DNA of 64,000 bases from Paragorgia papillata (taxonomy: Eukaryota > Cnidaria > Anthozoa > Scleralcyonacea > Coralliidae), in NCBI GenBank assembly GCA_035771165.1, contig JAWNZC010000234.1, positions 3,691,001-3,755,000 of the forward strand, read 5' to 3'. This document shows, one piece after another, positions 42,754 through 56,136 of this stretch. The translations under genes and the position numbers were made by a program. The stretch's first letter is position 1. Every line of letters starts with the position of its first letter. The notes beneath the pieces are model-generated. The model saw nothing but the letters and a program-made list of their open reading frames with translations, had not been told where the DNA came from and searched no databases.

Positions 42754-43932
42754 AAGATATATTTCTCAATAAAATATTTTAAATTCTGTATTACATGTAC
42801 GCGTGTTGCTAATGACTCTCTTGACTAGACTTGCCCAAGCGCTTAATCCTCTTAATGACCCCTAATGAGTTTCTCTTTTGTCTCCTGCACGTGCACTGAG
42901 GATAAATATGCAAATATCATACTTAGTAACAGAAAGCGTAGCAACGCTTTCAAAGTAATAAATCGCTTTGCCTTTAGTTTATATTTCGACACTTAAAATC
43001 GTTCTTTTCATGACTTCTCGAAGTGATTCCTCATCTAAAATATATCTTAAGTTCTTCTTACGATATCTTGACTTGCTTTATAAACGAAGGTTTAGTTAGC
43101 AATGATTCTAGGATGACTTACTCTGTTTGAATATTTAGGTTCTAACCTTAATATAATATTCATGATATGTTATTAAGTAGAACTACCTCAAGTTATCTCT
43201 GCCAATTCAGACATTTAGATTGCTCCAATCTCTCTATACTCACACAGATGAGGTTTCAGATAAAAAATATAAAGTGTCTCTATCAATTTATCTCTCGTTC
43301 CTTATAAAGAACGTCTATTTCGTTAAAGCTTACTGTACGCATGCTCTTTGTACCTACGTGTCCCACAAGTGTTGACTGACAGTGGGGTAAAGTGTATAAA
43401 TGAAAAGGTAATTACTAATACTTATAAGGAAGAAAGTGGAATGCCTTTTGATATTGACGTAACTTCGGAAATTAGTCGGAGATCTATCGGTTATGACGTA
43501 TTACACGGGGGGTTGAATAAAAGCTAGGGTTTGGGGGTTGGATAAAACTTAGGGTTTAAAGGGTCCCAAAGGAGCCTGAGAAATAATTAAGCATAAATAA
43601 TGAGATTAGGATTAGTGACGTAACGCGAATACTAATAAGATTAGGGTTATATGGTCCCAAAGGAGCCTGAGAATGAATGACGTATGCATAAATGATAAGT
43701 CGGTATGACATAGTGAATACCAGGGGGATAAATAATAGCCATTAATGACGTAATGGGCCGCTATAAAATGAATAACTAATGAGATTAGGGTTAGGAGGTC
43801 CCACAGGAGCCTGAGAAATAATGATGTAAGCATAAATAATGAGGTTAGGGTTAGGAGGTCCCAAAGGAGCCTGAGAATGAATAAATAATAAGTTGAATAT
43901 TTAATGAGGCCCTATATGGGGGGTATCACTAC

Positions 43933-44610
43933 TGACCACCGTCGAGGAAGACGCAATTGGTGTTGCAACTGTGGTCGAGTAGGTCATTTCGCAAGCGATT
44001 GTCGCCAAACCAATCAGCGAAATGCCAGTGGGTAACGCCGAAATGAAAACTACTGTTTCGTCTGTGGTCAACTGGGACATTTCGCTCGAGACTGTCAGCA
44101 TCGTTATCAGGCTCCACAACAACTGAATCAGGGAAACTTCCAAGGGCTGACCCGCAAGTAGGCCAAGGCTCAGGCCCGCCATATCGAAAGGCCCGCCATA
44201 TCGGTTCACAGTGTCTCGCCAACTGCAGTTTTCATCAAAGCTACATTAGGTGAACATCAACAACGATGCCTTATCGATACGGGGCCGACCGTGTCGCTAG
44301 TGAACAAAGATATTGTCCTTGAACCAATAAGACAGTGCAAGCTACGAGCGCGAGGGGTGGGTGGAGAGAGTCTTCACGTGATTGGTATGACTGATATTTC
44401 CTTACGAATAGGCGATCTGAACGTGGTCCACGTATTTGTGGTAGTAAACATGCAGAATCAGTGCATTCTGGGTACTGATTTTTTGAAAGCGATGGGAATG
44501 GTCGTAGATGTGGGACACGGGCGATTATCATGGGAATCGGGAGAAACGCCATTGCTAATTGAATCAACAGCACCAACTATCAACAAATTAACAGTTCTCC
44601 TGTCCATTTG
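43933..44610 (+). pseudogene. Ty3/gypsy zinc knuckles and aspartic protease
   Basis: Two CCHC knuckles are visible (CNCGRVGHFASDC and CFVCGQLGHFARDC), with stops between and after them. The protease follows with its active-site CLIDTGPTVSLVNKD (DTG, the Asp of the dimer) and a later GTDFLKAMGM block. The protease matures Gag-Pol in this family. The frames are broken, so no functional product is expected. Confidence 0.85.
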
Positions 44611-45930
44611 AATCAAGTCGTGGAAAAACAAGTGCAAGAAATGCTTACCCGAGGTCTCATTAGGCCAAGCAATAGCCCATGGTCGTCGCCGATTGTACTG
44701 GCCCCTAAAAAGGACGGTGACTATAGATTTTGTGTCGCCAGACTTTCGACGCTTAAACGCGGTCACGAGAAAGGATGCATATCCGATGCCACGAGTAGAT
44801 GAGATCCTTGATAAGCTTGGTGGTGCACGCTACTTCAGCACATTAGATCTGGCGTCAGGATACTGGCAGGTGCCTCTGAGAGAAGAAGATATCCCAAAGA
44901 TATCCTTTGGTCTGACGAACGCCCCGACTACTTTTCAGCGCATGATGACAAGACTGCTTCGGTTGTATGGTATTTACCGACGACATCATTATTTTTGCCG
45001 ATACGTGGGAGGAACATCAGAACATCTTGGAGAAAGTTCTTCAACGAATTCAAGAAGCAGGGCTGAAGATTAAAAGAGCAAAATGTCAGTTTGGAAAAGA
45101 GTCAGTGCAGTTCCTGGGCCACAGTAGAGAGCTTAAGCATACAGGCGTTTTAGAGCCACGGACGGTGATTGAATTCAATAGCATTTTTCATTCAAAACAA
45201 TGATAATGAGCAATTTAAAATCCCAAGAGCAAAGTGAACGCCGTCGTCGTTCTACACAAGACGTCATTGAGAGCATTTTCACGTTCTTGAGACGACGGGA
45301 ACATCTAGAACGTTGAGGCCTGTCATCGTTGTTTTACTACAATGAGACATGCTTTTAAATAGAAAACTTGTATTTTAAGAGGGATAATTTCATTACATTA
45401 CAATATAAAATAAAGGATCTGTATGTATTTTTATATAAAGATGAAATTTAAGCTTATGAGCTAACAGTTTAGATATGTGATTATTCATAGCCTTTGTTTT
45501 GGGTGAAAAAGTCTTTTCAAAGAATACGCGGTTCAGTAGTTCTGTATTGTATTCCTGTTCTTCCGGTCACCGTCCGTGTCTCAAAAACGCCTAATATGCT
45601 TAAGCTCTCTATTGTCTCCGCGACGGGTATCTGCCCAAATCCAGAGAAATTCCAAGCAGTTTTTCCCACAGTTTTTCCAGGGATTTTCCCACTCCTTCTT
45701 CTTTGTCCGACGTCAGAGTATTTGTCGGAATGGCATCTTACTATCGCAGATATGTCCGTAACTTCGCTGATATAGAAGCTCCCCTGCACGAACTAACAAA
45801 AGGTGGTCGAGACTTTAATTGGACGGTGACGGCAGAGGAAGCATTTACTCACCTGAAGAATCGACTATCCACCTCACCCATCCTTGCCAAATTTCACGGT
45901 TCCATTCACGAAACCTTTGAATGCAGGTGA
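44608..45930 (+). pseudogene. Ty3/gypsy reverse transcriptase with start of RNase H
   Basis: Pieces in several frames: [21 protein letters not shown], frame shift near 44730, [35 protein letters not shown] (catalytic Asp), FGLTNAPTTFQRMM, a loss around 44970 where the YxDD box appears as FTDD, and LKIKRAKCQF. A MITE splits the frame at 45125. The end (VFVGMASYYRRYVRNFADIE, then PILAKF) leads toward RNase H, which is missing beyond about 45895. Confidence 0.88.
45127..45609. mobile_element. Tc1/mariner-type MITE, 483 bp, inside the RT gene
   Basis: GAGAGCTTAAGCAT at the left and ATGCTTAAGCTCTC at the right begin imperfect inverted ends of about 45 bp that also include GGCGTTT and CACGGACGGTGA. 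TA lies outside both ends (45125-45126, 45610-45611). Removing the MITE and one TA returns the RT codons to a single frame, which confirms the boundaries. Confidence 0.88.
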
Positions 45931-46268
45931 CACCGTGTGGTTATACAATACTGCTGTACCGAAAGGCCATTGCAGAAAGTTCCACAAACCCTGGACTGGT
46001 CCGTTTGTCGTGGTCCGTCATCAAGGAAGCGTGAACTACGGGATCAGACCACAATCAGGGAAAGGGAGGACACTGTGCGTACATCGTAATCGACTTAAAC
46101 TTTTCCAGCATCACAACCGCGTGGAGGCGACGGATGAGCAATTTCCGCAAGTGTAATGTGACGCAGGAAAAACGATTCGACGGGCCAGTGGTAGTCTACC
46201 AAGAGGCGGAGACTACGAGTGCGGCGATTTTAACTTGGACGAACTAGAGATCGAGGACGCTCTCACTT
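45915..46268 (+). pseudogene. Ty3/gypsy integrase C-terminal part
   Basis: The frame reads GDTVWLYNTAVPKGHCRKFH, then WTGPFVVVRHQGSVNYGI and VHRNRLKLF, the GPF/Y-type C-terminal module of Ty3/gypsy integrases. The zinc-binding and catalytic domains are absent: an internal deletion joins RNase H start directly to this module at about 45905. Confidence 0.82.
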
Positions 46269-46281
46269 AAGGGGAGGGTAA

Positions 46282-46459
46282 TGTAGAATATGCGAGGGCG
46301 TGAAGTGGGTGATGACGTAGGCATTAGATTACGAAGATATTGAATCACAGTGAACAGACTGTGCACACATTCGTGACTTGACTGGGAGCTGTGTATTTGG
46401 GTGTATTTTTATTAAAGAGATTTATTCGAGTGTTCTTTGTAGTTGTGCGTTATACTACA
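46282..46459 (+). repeat. 3' LTR, 178 bp
   Basis: Matches the 5' LTR with a few substitutions and a 2-base gap. It is preceded by the polypurine tract at 46269-46281 and followed by the ATAT duplication. From 46464 to 46895 I see no supported feature. Confidence 0.9.
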
Positions 46460-46903
46460 ATATCATAAAAAGAGGTGTATTAGCTATTGAGCTCATTAGT
46501 AAAATTTTAGGGTCAGGTTATCAGGGTAAACGAAGTTTAAAGGTGACGGACAGTCCGTTCTGCGCATGCACGAAACTAATGTTTACATCTTTATTTACAA
46601 AAAATATACTGATACCTTATTCAAGATTGTAAGCTTTGCTTTCTCTTCATTACTTGAACTTGAAACAAAACATTTTGAGAAGAAATAGAAGAAATCTGGA
46701 GAGATATCCTCGCCGAAACGCTTGGTTTTCTGCCATGTTGCTCCCAACGGTTTACATTGAGCTGAGTACGTACTTCATATAATTATCTACGAATGTCATA
46801 TTTTGGGGAACATCACCTTTAAGCTAAAAGGACCTATAAGTCTCCAAAATTCCAAGGCCTGAAATAAATACAAGTCAATGGTCGCTACCATTAGCAGTAG
46901 GAC

Positions 46904-47301
46904 CACTGATCTCTATACTATGTTGGTTCCCACAAAAGAACGAAAACAACATGAACTAAATAAAATTAATTTGCTTCTATCGAAGACTGCAATATTCCAC
47001 CAGGTTGGTCCAGATAGCTAGCTCGAGTTTCAAAGTTGGTTCCGCAATGATTATGCAATTTCTGATGCTTAAAATCCTGGCTGAATTCGAGATTTCGGCT
47101 ATTTATTCACTTTCCAACTCCCGACCCTGGCGTCCATCTTGTATTAAGACAATAATTATAATTATAATATGCATGACAAAATTACTGCATTTTGATTGGT
47201 TGAGAGGATCTTATGGGTGTACCAACATGGCTGCCGGTAGGGTCAAACCTCGCAAGGCGATCTGTTCTAGGCCGCCCATCCAGTTAGTATAGAGATCAGT
47301 G
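46904..47301. mobile_element. MITE, 398 bp, with exact 8-bp target duplication
   Basis: The ends CACTGATCTCTATACTA and TAGTATAGAGATCAGTG are inverted. AGTAGGAC is duplicated exactly at 46896-46903 and 47302-47309. The termini resemble those of the 32483-34232 element (CACTGrTC). The interior has no transposase. From 47310 to 48440 no gene or clear repeat is supported. Confidence 0.9.
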
Positions 47302-48519
47302 AGTAGGACCTATAAATGCCGCCATTTTGAATCTGAAAATGGTCACACATTTTTGGCAGCACCTACAAGCTACAAGAGGTCAATAAGCAGTTTATTATAT
47401 GACTATACAAGTGTTGTAAACGTTCTGTGAAAACTTGACAAAGTGTCAGTTTTCTAACAACATAACTAAAGTTCATAATAAACCTGATTTCAAGCAGAAT
47501 GAGCAATTGTTTTGAATTACGAAAGAAAAAACTCACATGAAATGAGTTTTACAGGAAGCAGTGTGCGCTTCGTTACACTTGTAAAAAAGTTTCTGGTATT
47601 GAAATGTTTTCAGTATTCGCAGTTACTGTTGTTGTATATTTTAGTATACAATAAAAATACTCAGTGATTTCCGTAATCATCTTTACAAGACTTTAAAATG
47701 AAGAGCAAAAAAAAACAACTTACGAATTTGTTGTTCTATAGCAAGATGAGCATAGTCTGCCAATGTATTCTCGTTCTATCTGGCTTTCTAATCTTGCTAA
47801 TGTTATTCCTTGATAGTTTTCATTAAAATCACTCTAAAATGGTAATAATCTTCAAGTAACCTTGAATTATTCTCGCATTAAAAATGTCATCAAACGCTTG
47901 TTAGGGGGAAGACCAAATCATAATCGCACTGGCACGAATTAGTCCATTTTATGAAAACCGCTGATATTTTCTCCTTGACGACTAAAATTGTCTGGCGTTA
48001 ACTGAAAAATGATAAAGTTGTCATCCACCACAACAATACAAGTGAAAGGGTTAATCAACAGTATGTTAATTTAAACTTTTTATGCATGCATGGGATTTCT
48101 GAGACGTCTCTCCTTGACGAGTGGCAATGCATATGAAAACGTTAACTTTACAGGTCGAAAGCTTAATAGAAATAAATAGACGATGTGTTACCTCAAATTC
48201 TCGTTTATGGAAATTAATTACTTTTTAATATAACTATTTTCAAAGTAATCCTTTTTAATATTCAAGTGTATGGGTTTCGACCATTTTTTGCATTAAAATA
48301 TTAATACTAGTGCTCGTTACAGAGAATAATTGATGAATATATATAGTGCTAGCTATTAAAACCGTCCACTTTATTAAATGCCGATGATAAAGCAGATGAG
48401 CTGTAGTGTCAAGTAGTGTATCGAAGACTCTCATCTCGTGAGACGACTGCATGAACTATTGAACTTGTTGCTGCTTATATCTAATTTTATCGCTAAGAGT
48501 TTTTACAACAAGCATAGAA

Positions 48520-50475
<1,956 letters not shown>

Positions 50476-50476
50476 C

Positions 50477-50560
<84 letters not shown>
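50476..50560. repeat. (ATT)n microsatellite
   Basis: An ATT tract after the family B tail and immediately before the GPCR relic. Confidence 0.97.
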
Positions 50561-50561
<1 letters not shown>

Positions 50562-51240
50562 ACTTGCTTAATATTCGTGCTTATAAATACCCTTTGTTCT
50601 ATCATTGTTGCGCTAACATCGCATCTTTTGAATTTTAGTTATGGAAAACATGAATTTGTCGTCGCGATGATGTGCGTTTACTTCGCCGATATTTCAGCAA
50701 TGTCACTGACTCTTTTGGCCACTGAACGCTACAATGCTTTAGTTCACCCTATGAAAATATCTATTTATCGCGCTGTATTTGGCGTTTATGTTTGGGGAGG
50801 GCAAGTCTAACCTGCCCTGGCGTTTGCTAACTTGCTATACGTTTTTCTTTATTACTTTTTGACTCTCGTTCCTGTAGCCGTCATAGCATTTTGCTACGGT
50901 AAGATAATTATTGGTACTTACGTGATCAAGAATGTTTGCAGTAAAACAACTGAACAACCGCACGTTATGTCAAACAAGAAAAAAATTACCAAAATGTTGT
51001 TGCTAACTCACACTGGTTTTCATGGCTGGATATACTCCCATTATATTTCTTGTTTCTGATGAAAAGTTTTCGACAGCAGCTCCTGATCCAAACATAGTGA
51101 CTATTGTCGACTGTGTATATAATCTTTCACCAATTGCCTAAACCCAATAGTTTACGTAGCCTATAATACGAATTACAGAGAAGGTCTGAAGAGGTTGTTG
51201 AGAAGTTGTTTCTGCAAGAAGGGGAGTAATCATATTTTGG
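50562..51240 (+). pseudogene. Rhodopsin-like GPCR pseudogene (TM2/3 to C-terminus)
   Basis: Open pieces include TM3 with the E/DRY-type LTLLATERYNALVHPM, a short TM4 remnant, TM5 (YYFLTLVPVAVIAFCYGKII), the TM6 start (KKKITKMLLL), and TM7 with a NPIVYVAYNTNYREGL-type ending reconstructed from two frames. Frame shifts occur near 50805, 51010 and 51140. Such intronless class A receptors signal from the plasma membrane through G proteins and are abundant in cnidarians. N-terminus and TM1 are cut off by the ATT tract. The ligand class cannot be told. Confidence 0.82.
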
Positions 51241-51254
51241 GCTTCAGACTATAG

Positions 51255-52150
51255 AAAACACGCGAAGAATACACGTGGTTGATCGTATGGCATAAAAACA
51301 AATAATAATAGTAATAATTTATTTACCCACGCATTACCGAAGAGCTAAAGAAAAGCTCGTAAAAACGTCAGCTCGGCAAGACGTTTTCCACCTAGAATTC
51401 ACAATAATTGTTAATCTCCGATGCCCTAAAATTAAAAATTACTTTGACCGGGAATCTCACAATTTATATTTCATGCTCGAAGTCATATAACGCATAGCAG
51501 TAACGATCTTATAGTTGCGCCGCAGCGAACGAGCCTGAAGCGAGCGAGTAAGGCAGACCTAAATAATATAGTGGGGCTTTTTTCAAAGCTTTCATTAGCG
51601 CATTGCATTGTGGTCGAAAATTTAACCGACCATAATGCAATGCGTTTAAACGTAATCGTCGAACTTAAAAGCCAATTTTAATTGCGTGAAGTCGAACTTC
51701 ATTTTACTTTGGTGAAACACATTGCGATGTGCGTGTATATATTACCAGTCATTTATTACCTCGTAAGTTAGCTTGGTAATTGGAACTAATTAATTATGTT
51801 AAAAGAGACAGCATGGAAACTTTGTGATTGAGCAACTCCGGCGATGCCAGTTCAGGGTATGTGCACGTCGACTTGAGAAGCGACAGTGGCGACGCTCAAA
51901 ATTTAAAACAAAAAACTTGCTATGCTTAAAACTTTAAATCAGAATGTAAACACTAAACACAGTGCTTTTTACTATATATTTTATTAATTTATACCGGACC
52001 AAATTATCTCATGTTGAGAAGCACTGCATGCTTCAACGCGACAAAAGTCGCTTACTGCTTTGACATTCGGATTTTCAACAATTTAAGCATTATACACTAA
52101 CGAACTGACAAGGCAGCATTCACCACAACGCAGGTAACCTAGTTAATGTA
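51255..52150. other. Interval with hairpins only
   Basis: GCAACGAACGAGCC-like GCGAACGAGCCTGAAGCGAG (about 51520-51547) is a foldback apex, and GCGCATTGCATTGTGGTCG pairs with CGACCATAATGCAATGCG (51597-51645). No gene supported. A TA run lies at 52150-52171. Confidence 0.5.
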
Positions 52151-52351
52151 ATATATATATATATATATATATTTATAAAATGGGTTGCGTCTTACGCACG
52201 CTGTGATTGGCCCATGGTCGTGTTTATATAAGAGTACATAAACACGGAATTTTCACGCGCTTTTTGAAATATACAAAATTGCAGTTCAAGCAATGGCAAA
52301 TAATTTTCAAGTTTCACTGTTTTAACGAGTTTTTAATGAATAAATTAAAAA

Positions 52352-53748
52352 ATGGCAGATAAGGGAAGATTTAAAAGAGTAAACGAAAATGACTTGGAGG
52401 CTTTGATAAATAATACTCAAGCCAAAAGAACCAAATACATGACAGATTACGCCGTCAAGATTTTTAAAGGTACGACATTGTATAATTTTTGTGTTTACGT
52501 TAAAACCAGTTGATAAAAATACGGAACTTTAAATGTACTAAGCAGTTCTAAAAACAATGCTGTTTTTTAAAACTTTAAGAATGGTCAAACGAGCGTAACA
52601 TGACACAACAATTGCACGAAATGGACGAAGAAATGTTAGATAACTACCTTCGGATCTTCTACGCAGAAGTAAAAACAAAAGACGGCCAAGACTATAGCCG
52701 CTCAACGTTTCTGAGCTTAAGAAATGGTATTGAACGTTACCTTAACTCTGGTCCATACAATAAAGGTGTCACTATCGCTGGCAACCCAAGATTTAAAAAG
52801 TCAAATATTGTCCTCAACGCCAAAATAAAGTCTTTAAAGATGGAGGGTAAAGAGAAAGTAAAACACAAGTCAGCCTTGGAACAAGAAGACCTGTTGCGCT
52901 TACAGTCAAGTGGTGTTTTGGCTCCTTTACGTCCTCTTAGCCTGTTGAGAAATGTTTGGTTCCACACTACTTTATACTGGTGCCGTAGAGGAAGAGAGGG
53001 ACAGAGATGTCTCACAAAAAACAGCTTTGTTTTCCTTCAAGACGCTGCAGGCGACGAATTTGCAACCATGGTCCACAACGAGTCCTCAAAAAATCACCCC
53101 GGAGGGATTATCGACGAAGAAAGCTTCGAAAGCAAAGGCAGAATGTACAAAACAAGCCAAGAAAATGATGGTTACAACGCACTAAAGTTATATATGTCCA
53201 AGCTGAATCCCAACTGTGAAGCTCTGTTTCAATATCCAAAACGTCGTTGGAATCCAACTGATGGTGTTTGGTATGAAAATCGCCCCCTTGGTGTGAACAA
53301 GCTCGGCGAAATGATGAAGGAAATCAGCTCTACTGCCAAATTATCCCAGATCTACACGAATCACTGCGTCAGAGCAACATCTATCACTTTGTGGTCGAAT
53401 GCTGGGCTTGTAAATGGGCATATCATGTCTATTTCTGGTCACAGAAACGAGCAGTCCTTGCAGCATTACAACCAGCGTCCATCAACAACTCAGTTGAAGC
53501 ATTGCAGTGATGTTCTTTCCCAAACACTTGGCAATGGATCAACTCAATCTGTAGAAAACCATCAAGCCGTCCACGTTACTCCAACTTTAGGATGCTTGGA
53601 AACAGTGGTATCATCAGTCAGTTCAACATCTACCTGCACAACTACAATTTCCAGCAAAACGGCGATCGAGAATGCATTTCCCTTTGGTGGTGTTTTTTTC
53701 AACTGTTCTATTGGCAATGTGAACGTTAACTTTAGTTTACAGCAATAA
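52352..53748 (+). CDS. Tyrosine recombinase (KIAA1958/QRICH1-type, Crypton-like), 428 aa
   Basis: Exon 1 52352-52469 (MADKGRFKRVNENDLEAL) and exon 2 52580-53748 join in phase at GT-AG (1287 bases). The N-terminal SAM-like core-binding part is followed by the catalytic domain: Arg in YWCRRGREGQRCL, NHCVRAT (H-x-x-R), ISGHRNEQSL (His) and HYNQ (nucleophile Tyr). All catalytic residues of a tyrosine recombinase appear present. The C-terminal 90 residues are Ser/Thr-rich. In animals such genes are Cryptons or domesticated Crypton derivatives (KIAA1958, ZMYM, QRICH1). No terminal repeats were found, as expected for Cryptons. AT-rich spacers flank it. It may be an active element or a domesticated host gene. 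Confidence 0.85.
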
Positions 53749-54030
53749 ACAGGTTGTTTTAAAGCTGGATAATTCAATTTAATGTAAATCCACCATGTTA
53801 TACGTATATACGCCTTGATTAAGTGTTATTTTTACGTCCTTGGCAAACTCTTTTGATCAACAAATAAACGTTCTGCAGAAGAAGCCACTTCAAAGCCGTT
53901 ATGGCGTGGGATATACCTTACGTTGATTGGCTCTTCATATATCTCATGAGAATTTTCAACTTCATCAGTTTTTTTTCAATAAACTACTTAAACTTTTTTT
54001 CGATTTTGATCTTGTTATTTTATAAAAGAA

Positions 54031-54338
<308 letters not shown>

Positions 54339-55279
54339 CTATACTTAGAGACACGGGAAGTTGTGACTAGTATTATAATTTGAATTGGGGTTAGAATTAG
54401 AATTAACGATTAGGAGAAAATGCACATCCTATCCACATCCTAAGACGTTCATTTTTTTATGATAGGCGAAGAGAAATAATTTGAAAGCAAGAAAAAAGTA
54501 TGATCCAACTCTGCAAATGTTTTGCGCATGCGCGAGCTCCTGACCCAACAAAACAACTAAGCGGGGAACGGTTGTTATTCTGTAACATGGAACTGCAATA
54601 CGTTTCTTGTAAATTTTAATGTTCGTTTTTGTAGTATAACGGCACAGAGTCACATACGACATGTGATCCTCCATGGGAAAACTTGCGTTGAAACAGCCAA
54701 AAACGGCGTTCAATCGATGTTCGAACGGTTTCGAAAGATTCTCCTAAACGTTCGAACGGTTTGGTCAAAATATCGAACGGTTGACTACTTCTGATGCTCT
54801 ATTTAAGCGTTCTTTCACAAGTTTATATGCATGCCTAGTTTATAGTTGTTGATCAATATAATTGCTTTATAATTCTTGCTTCATTAGTATAACTTTTGTC
54901 CGTTTAGCTTTGCAGTAATTTTGCTGGATTGTTTGTATTATTATTTTTCCCAATATTTTCTTGATTTGTAATAAATAATTTAATATTTTCTTGATATATA
55001 TATATATATATATACAAACGAGCACGTGTGATTTTGTTCACGGAATGTCGGGAAGTGCTCAATACCATAAAGGTAGAGCGAATATAGTATAGTTTAAGTG
55101 GGCTTACCTCAACATTTTGATATATATATATATCAAACAAACAAAGTGTTGTTCGCGAAATGTCGAAAAGTGCTCAATACCGTAAAGATAGAGCGAATAT
55201 ACTATAAGTGGGCTTACCTCAAATGTTGATGGTCGCTACTGTCAGTTTCACGCTGGGCGGTCTTCAAGAACGTTAGAAC

Positions 55280-56091
55280 ACACATAGAACGATGTTTCTT
55301 AAACTTAATTGATAAACCTTTCCCACCACACAACAAGCTATACAAGATTTTCAACAGAAACACAGTAAAAGTTAGTTATAGCTGGATGAACAACATTAAA
55401 TCCACAATCACGAAACACAACACACACATTCTTAGGAAAAATGAAGGAAAAAACAATAGCACAAGTGGTTGTAACTGCAGAAATAAAGATCAATGCCCAC
55501 TCGGTGGGCAATGTTTGACAAACAACATCATATATAAAGCAACTATTTCGACAAACAACACTAATGACACTAAGCATTACATAGGCATGACAGCAAACAG
55601 TTTTAAGGAGCGATACAGAAACCACACCAAATCTTTTTAACACAAAAAATATTCAAACGAAACCGAACAAACACATATGGAATTTGAAAAACAAAAAACA
55701 AAATTTTAACATTAATTGGTCAATTTTAAAACGGTCAGCAGCATACTCAGGGGGATCTAACCGATGTAATTTATGTTTGGAAGAAAAACTTTGCATTATG
55801 AAATCCGAAAAATCCACTTTACTTAACAAAAAACAAGAAATCCTTTCAACATGTCGGCACAAAAACAAGTTTAAGATAAAGAACGTAGGTGCAGGCAAGA
55901 ACAAAGGTAGGAATGTAGGTAGCGCACCATCGACCCGCACACCGCCATCAACCCACACACCGCCATCAACCCACACACCCAGAAGCGTGCAATCAACCCA
56001 CACACCCATTAGCAATGACGTAAGCAACTCAACCTATTTAAGACAGCGCCGAATCGAAAATCTTCAGCCGCCTGAAGATCGCCCAGCGTGA
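55280..56091 (+). pseudogene. PLE family 2 GIY-YIG endonuclease ORF, frameshifted
   Basis: From about 55285 the frame gives the linker (FNRNTVKVSYSWMNNIKS), a Cys-rich segment (CNCRNKDQCPLGGQC) and GIY-YIG motifs (IIYKATI, HYIGMTANSFKERYRNH). A frame break near 55640-55680 is followed by FNINWSILKRSAAYSGGSNR, CNLCLEEKL and STCRHKNKF. A tail of PPSTHTP repeats ends PPEDRPA. The nuclease nicks target DNA for priming. The ORF's last codons overlap the hammerhead core. Confidence 0.85.
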
Positions 56092-56109
56092 AACTGACAA
56101 TAGCGACCA
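56066..56109 (+). ncRNA. Hammerhead ribozyme-like motif (PLE family 2), forward copy
   Basis: CTGAAGA (56072-56078, matching CUGANGA), stem II CGC/GCG, GAA, stem III ACT/AAT with a GAC loop (one mismatch), A, GCGAC. The inverted copy at 55225-55270 has a clean ACT/AGT stem III but a damaged CTGA box. Relative to family 1, stems II and III change on both strands together, which supports the fold. Activity of this copy is doubtful. Confidence 0.6.
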
Positions 56110-56136
56110 TCAACATTTGAGGTAAGCCCACTTATA

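Larger units (their letters stand above)
36618..43931. mobile_element. Near-palindromic element with virus-like packaging ATPase, 7.3 kb
   Basis: The left arm (36618 to about 39890) and right arm (about 40713-43931) are inverted copies of some 3.2 kb, with matching genes, microsatellites and ends (TAGTGATACCCCCC and GGGGGGTATCACTA). The spacer (39890-40712) is single-copy ATPase coding plus a TCC/CTT repeat. The outer 500 bases of each arm contain four repeats of CAGGCTCC(T/G)TTGGGA with CCTAACCCTAA. Each arm encodes a C-terminal ATPase part, a 105-aa ORF and a Cys-rich ORF, transcribed away from the centre. The ATPase resembles FtsK/A32-type packaging ATPases of Polinton/adintovirus-like DNA elements. 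No PolB, integrase, capsid or protease gene is seen, so the element is either a deletion-inversion derivative or something different. Confidence 0.7.
34823..46459 (+). mobile_element. Ty3/gypsy-like LTR retrotransposon, degenerate, with two insertions
   Basis: The LTRs at 34823-35002 and 46282-46459 (TGTAGAATATG...ATACTACA) are about 95% alike. ATAT flanks both sides (34819-34822, 46460-46463). A tRNA-primer site starts TGGTGCCGTTACCAGG just after the 5' LTR, and a purine tract (AAGGGGAGGGTAA) precedes the 3' LTR. The internal order gag, zinc knuckles, protease, RT, RNase H start, integrase tail fits Ty3/gypsy. Gag is split by a large insertion containing the palindromic element (36618-43931), and RT by a MITE (45127-45609). 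Stops, frame shifts and loss of most of RNase H and integrase show it is dead. Confidence 0.9.

Noticed and set aside
36618..43931. Complete Polinton
   Set aside because: No protein-primed DNA polymerase, retroviral-type integrase, capsid or protease gene was found and no 6-bp target duplication is visible. Only the ATPase supports a relation.
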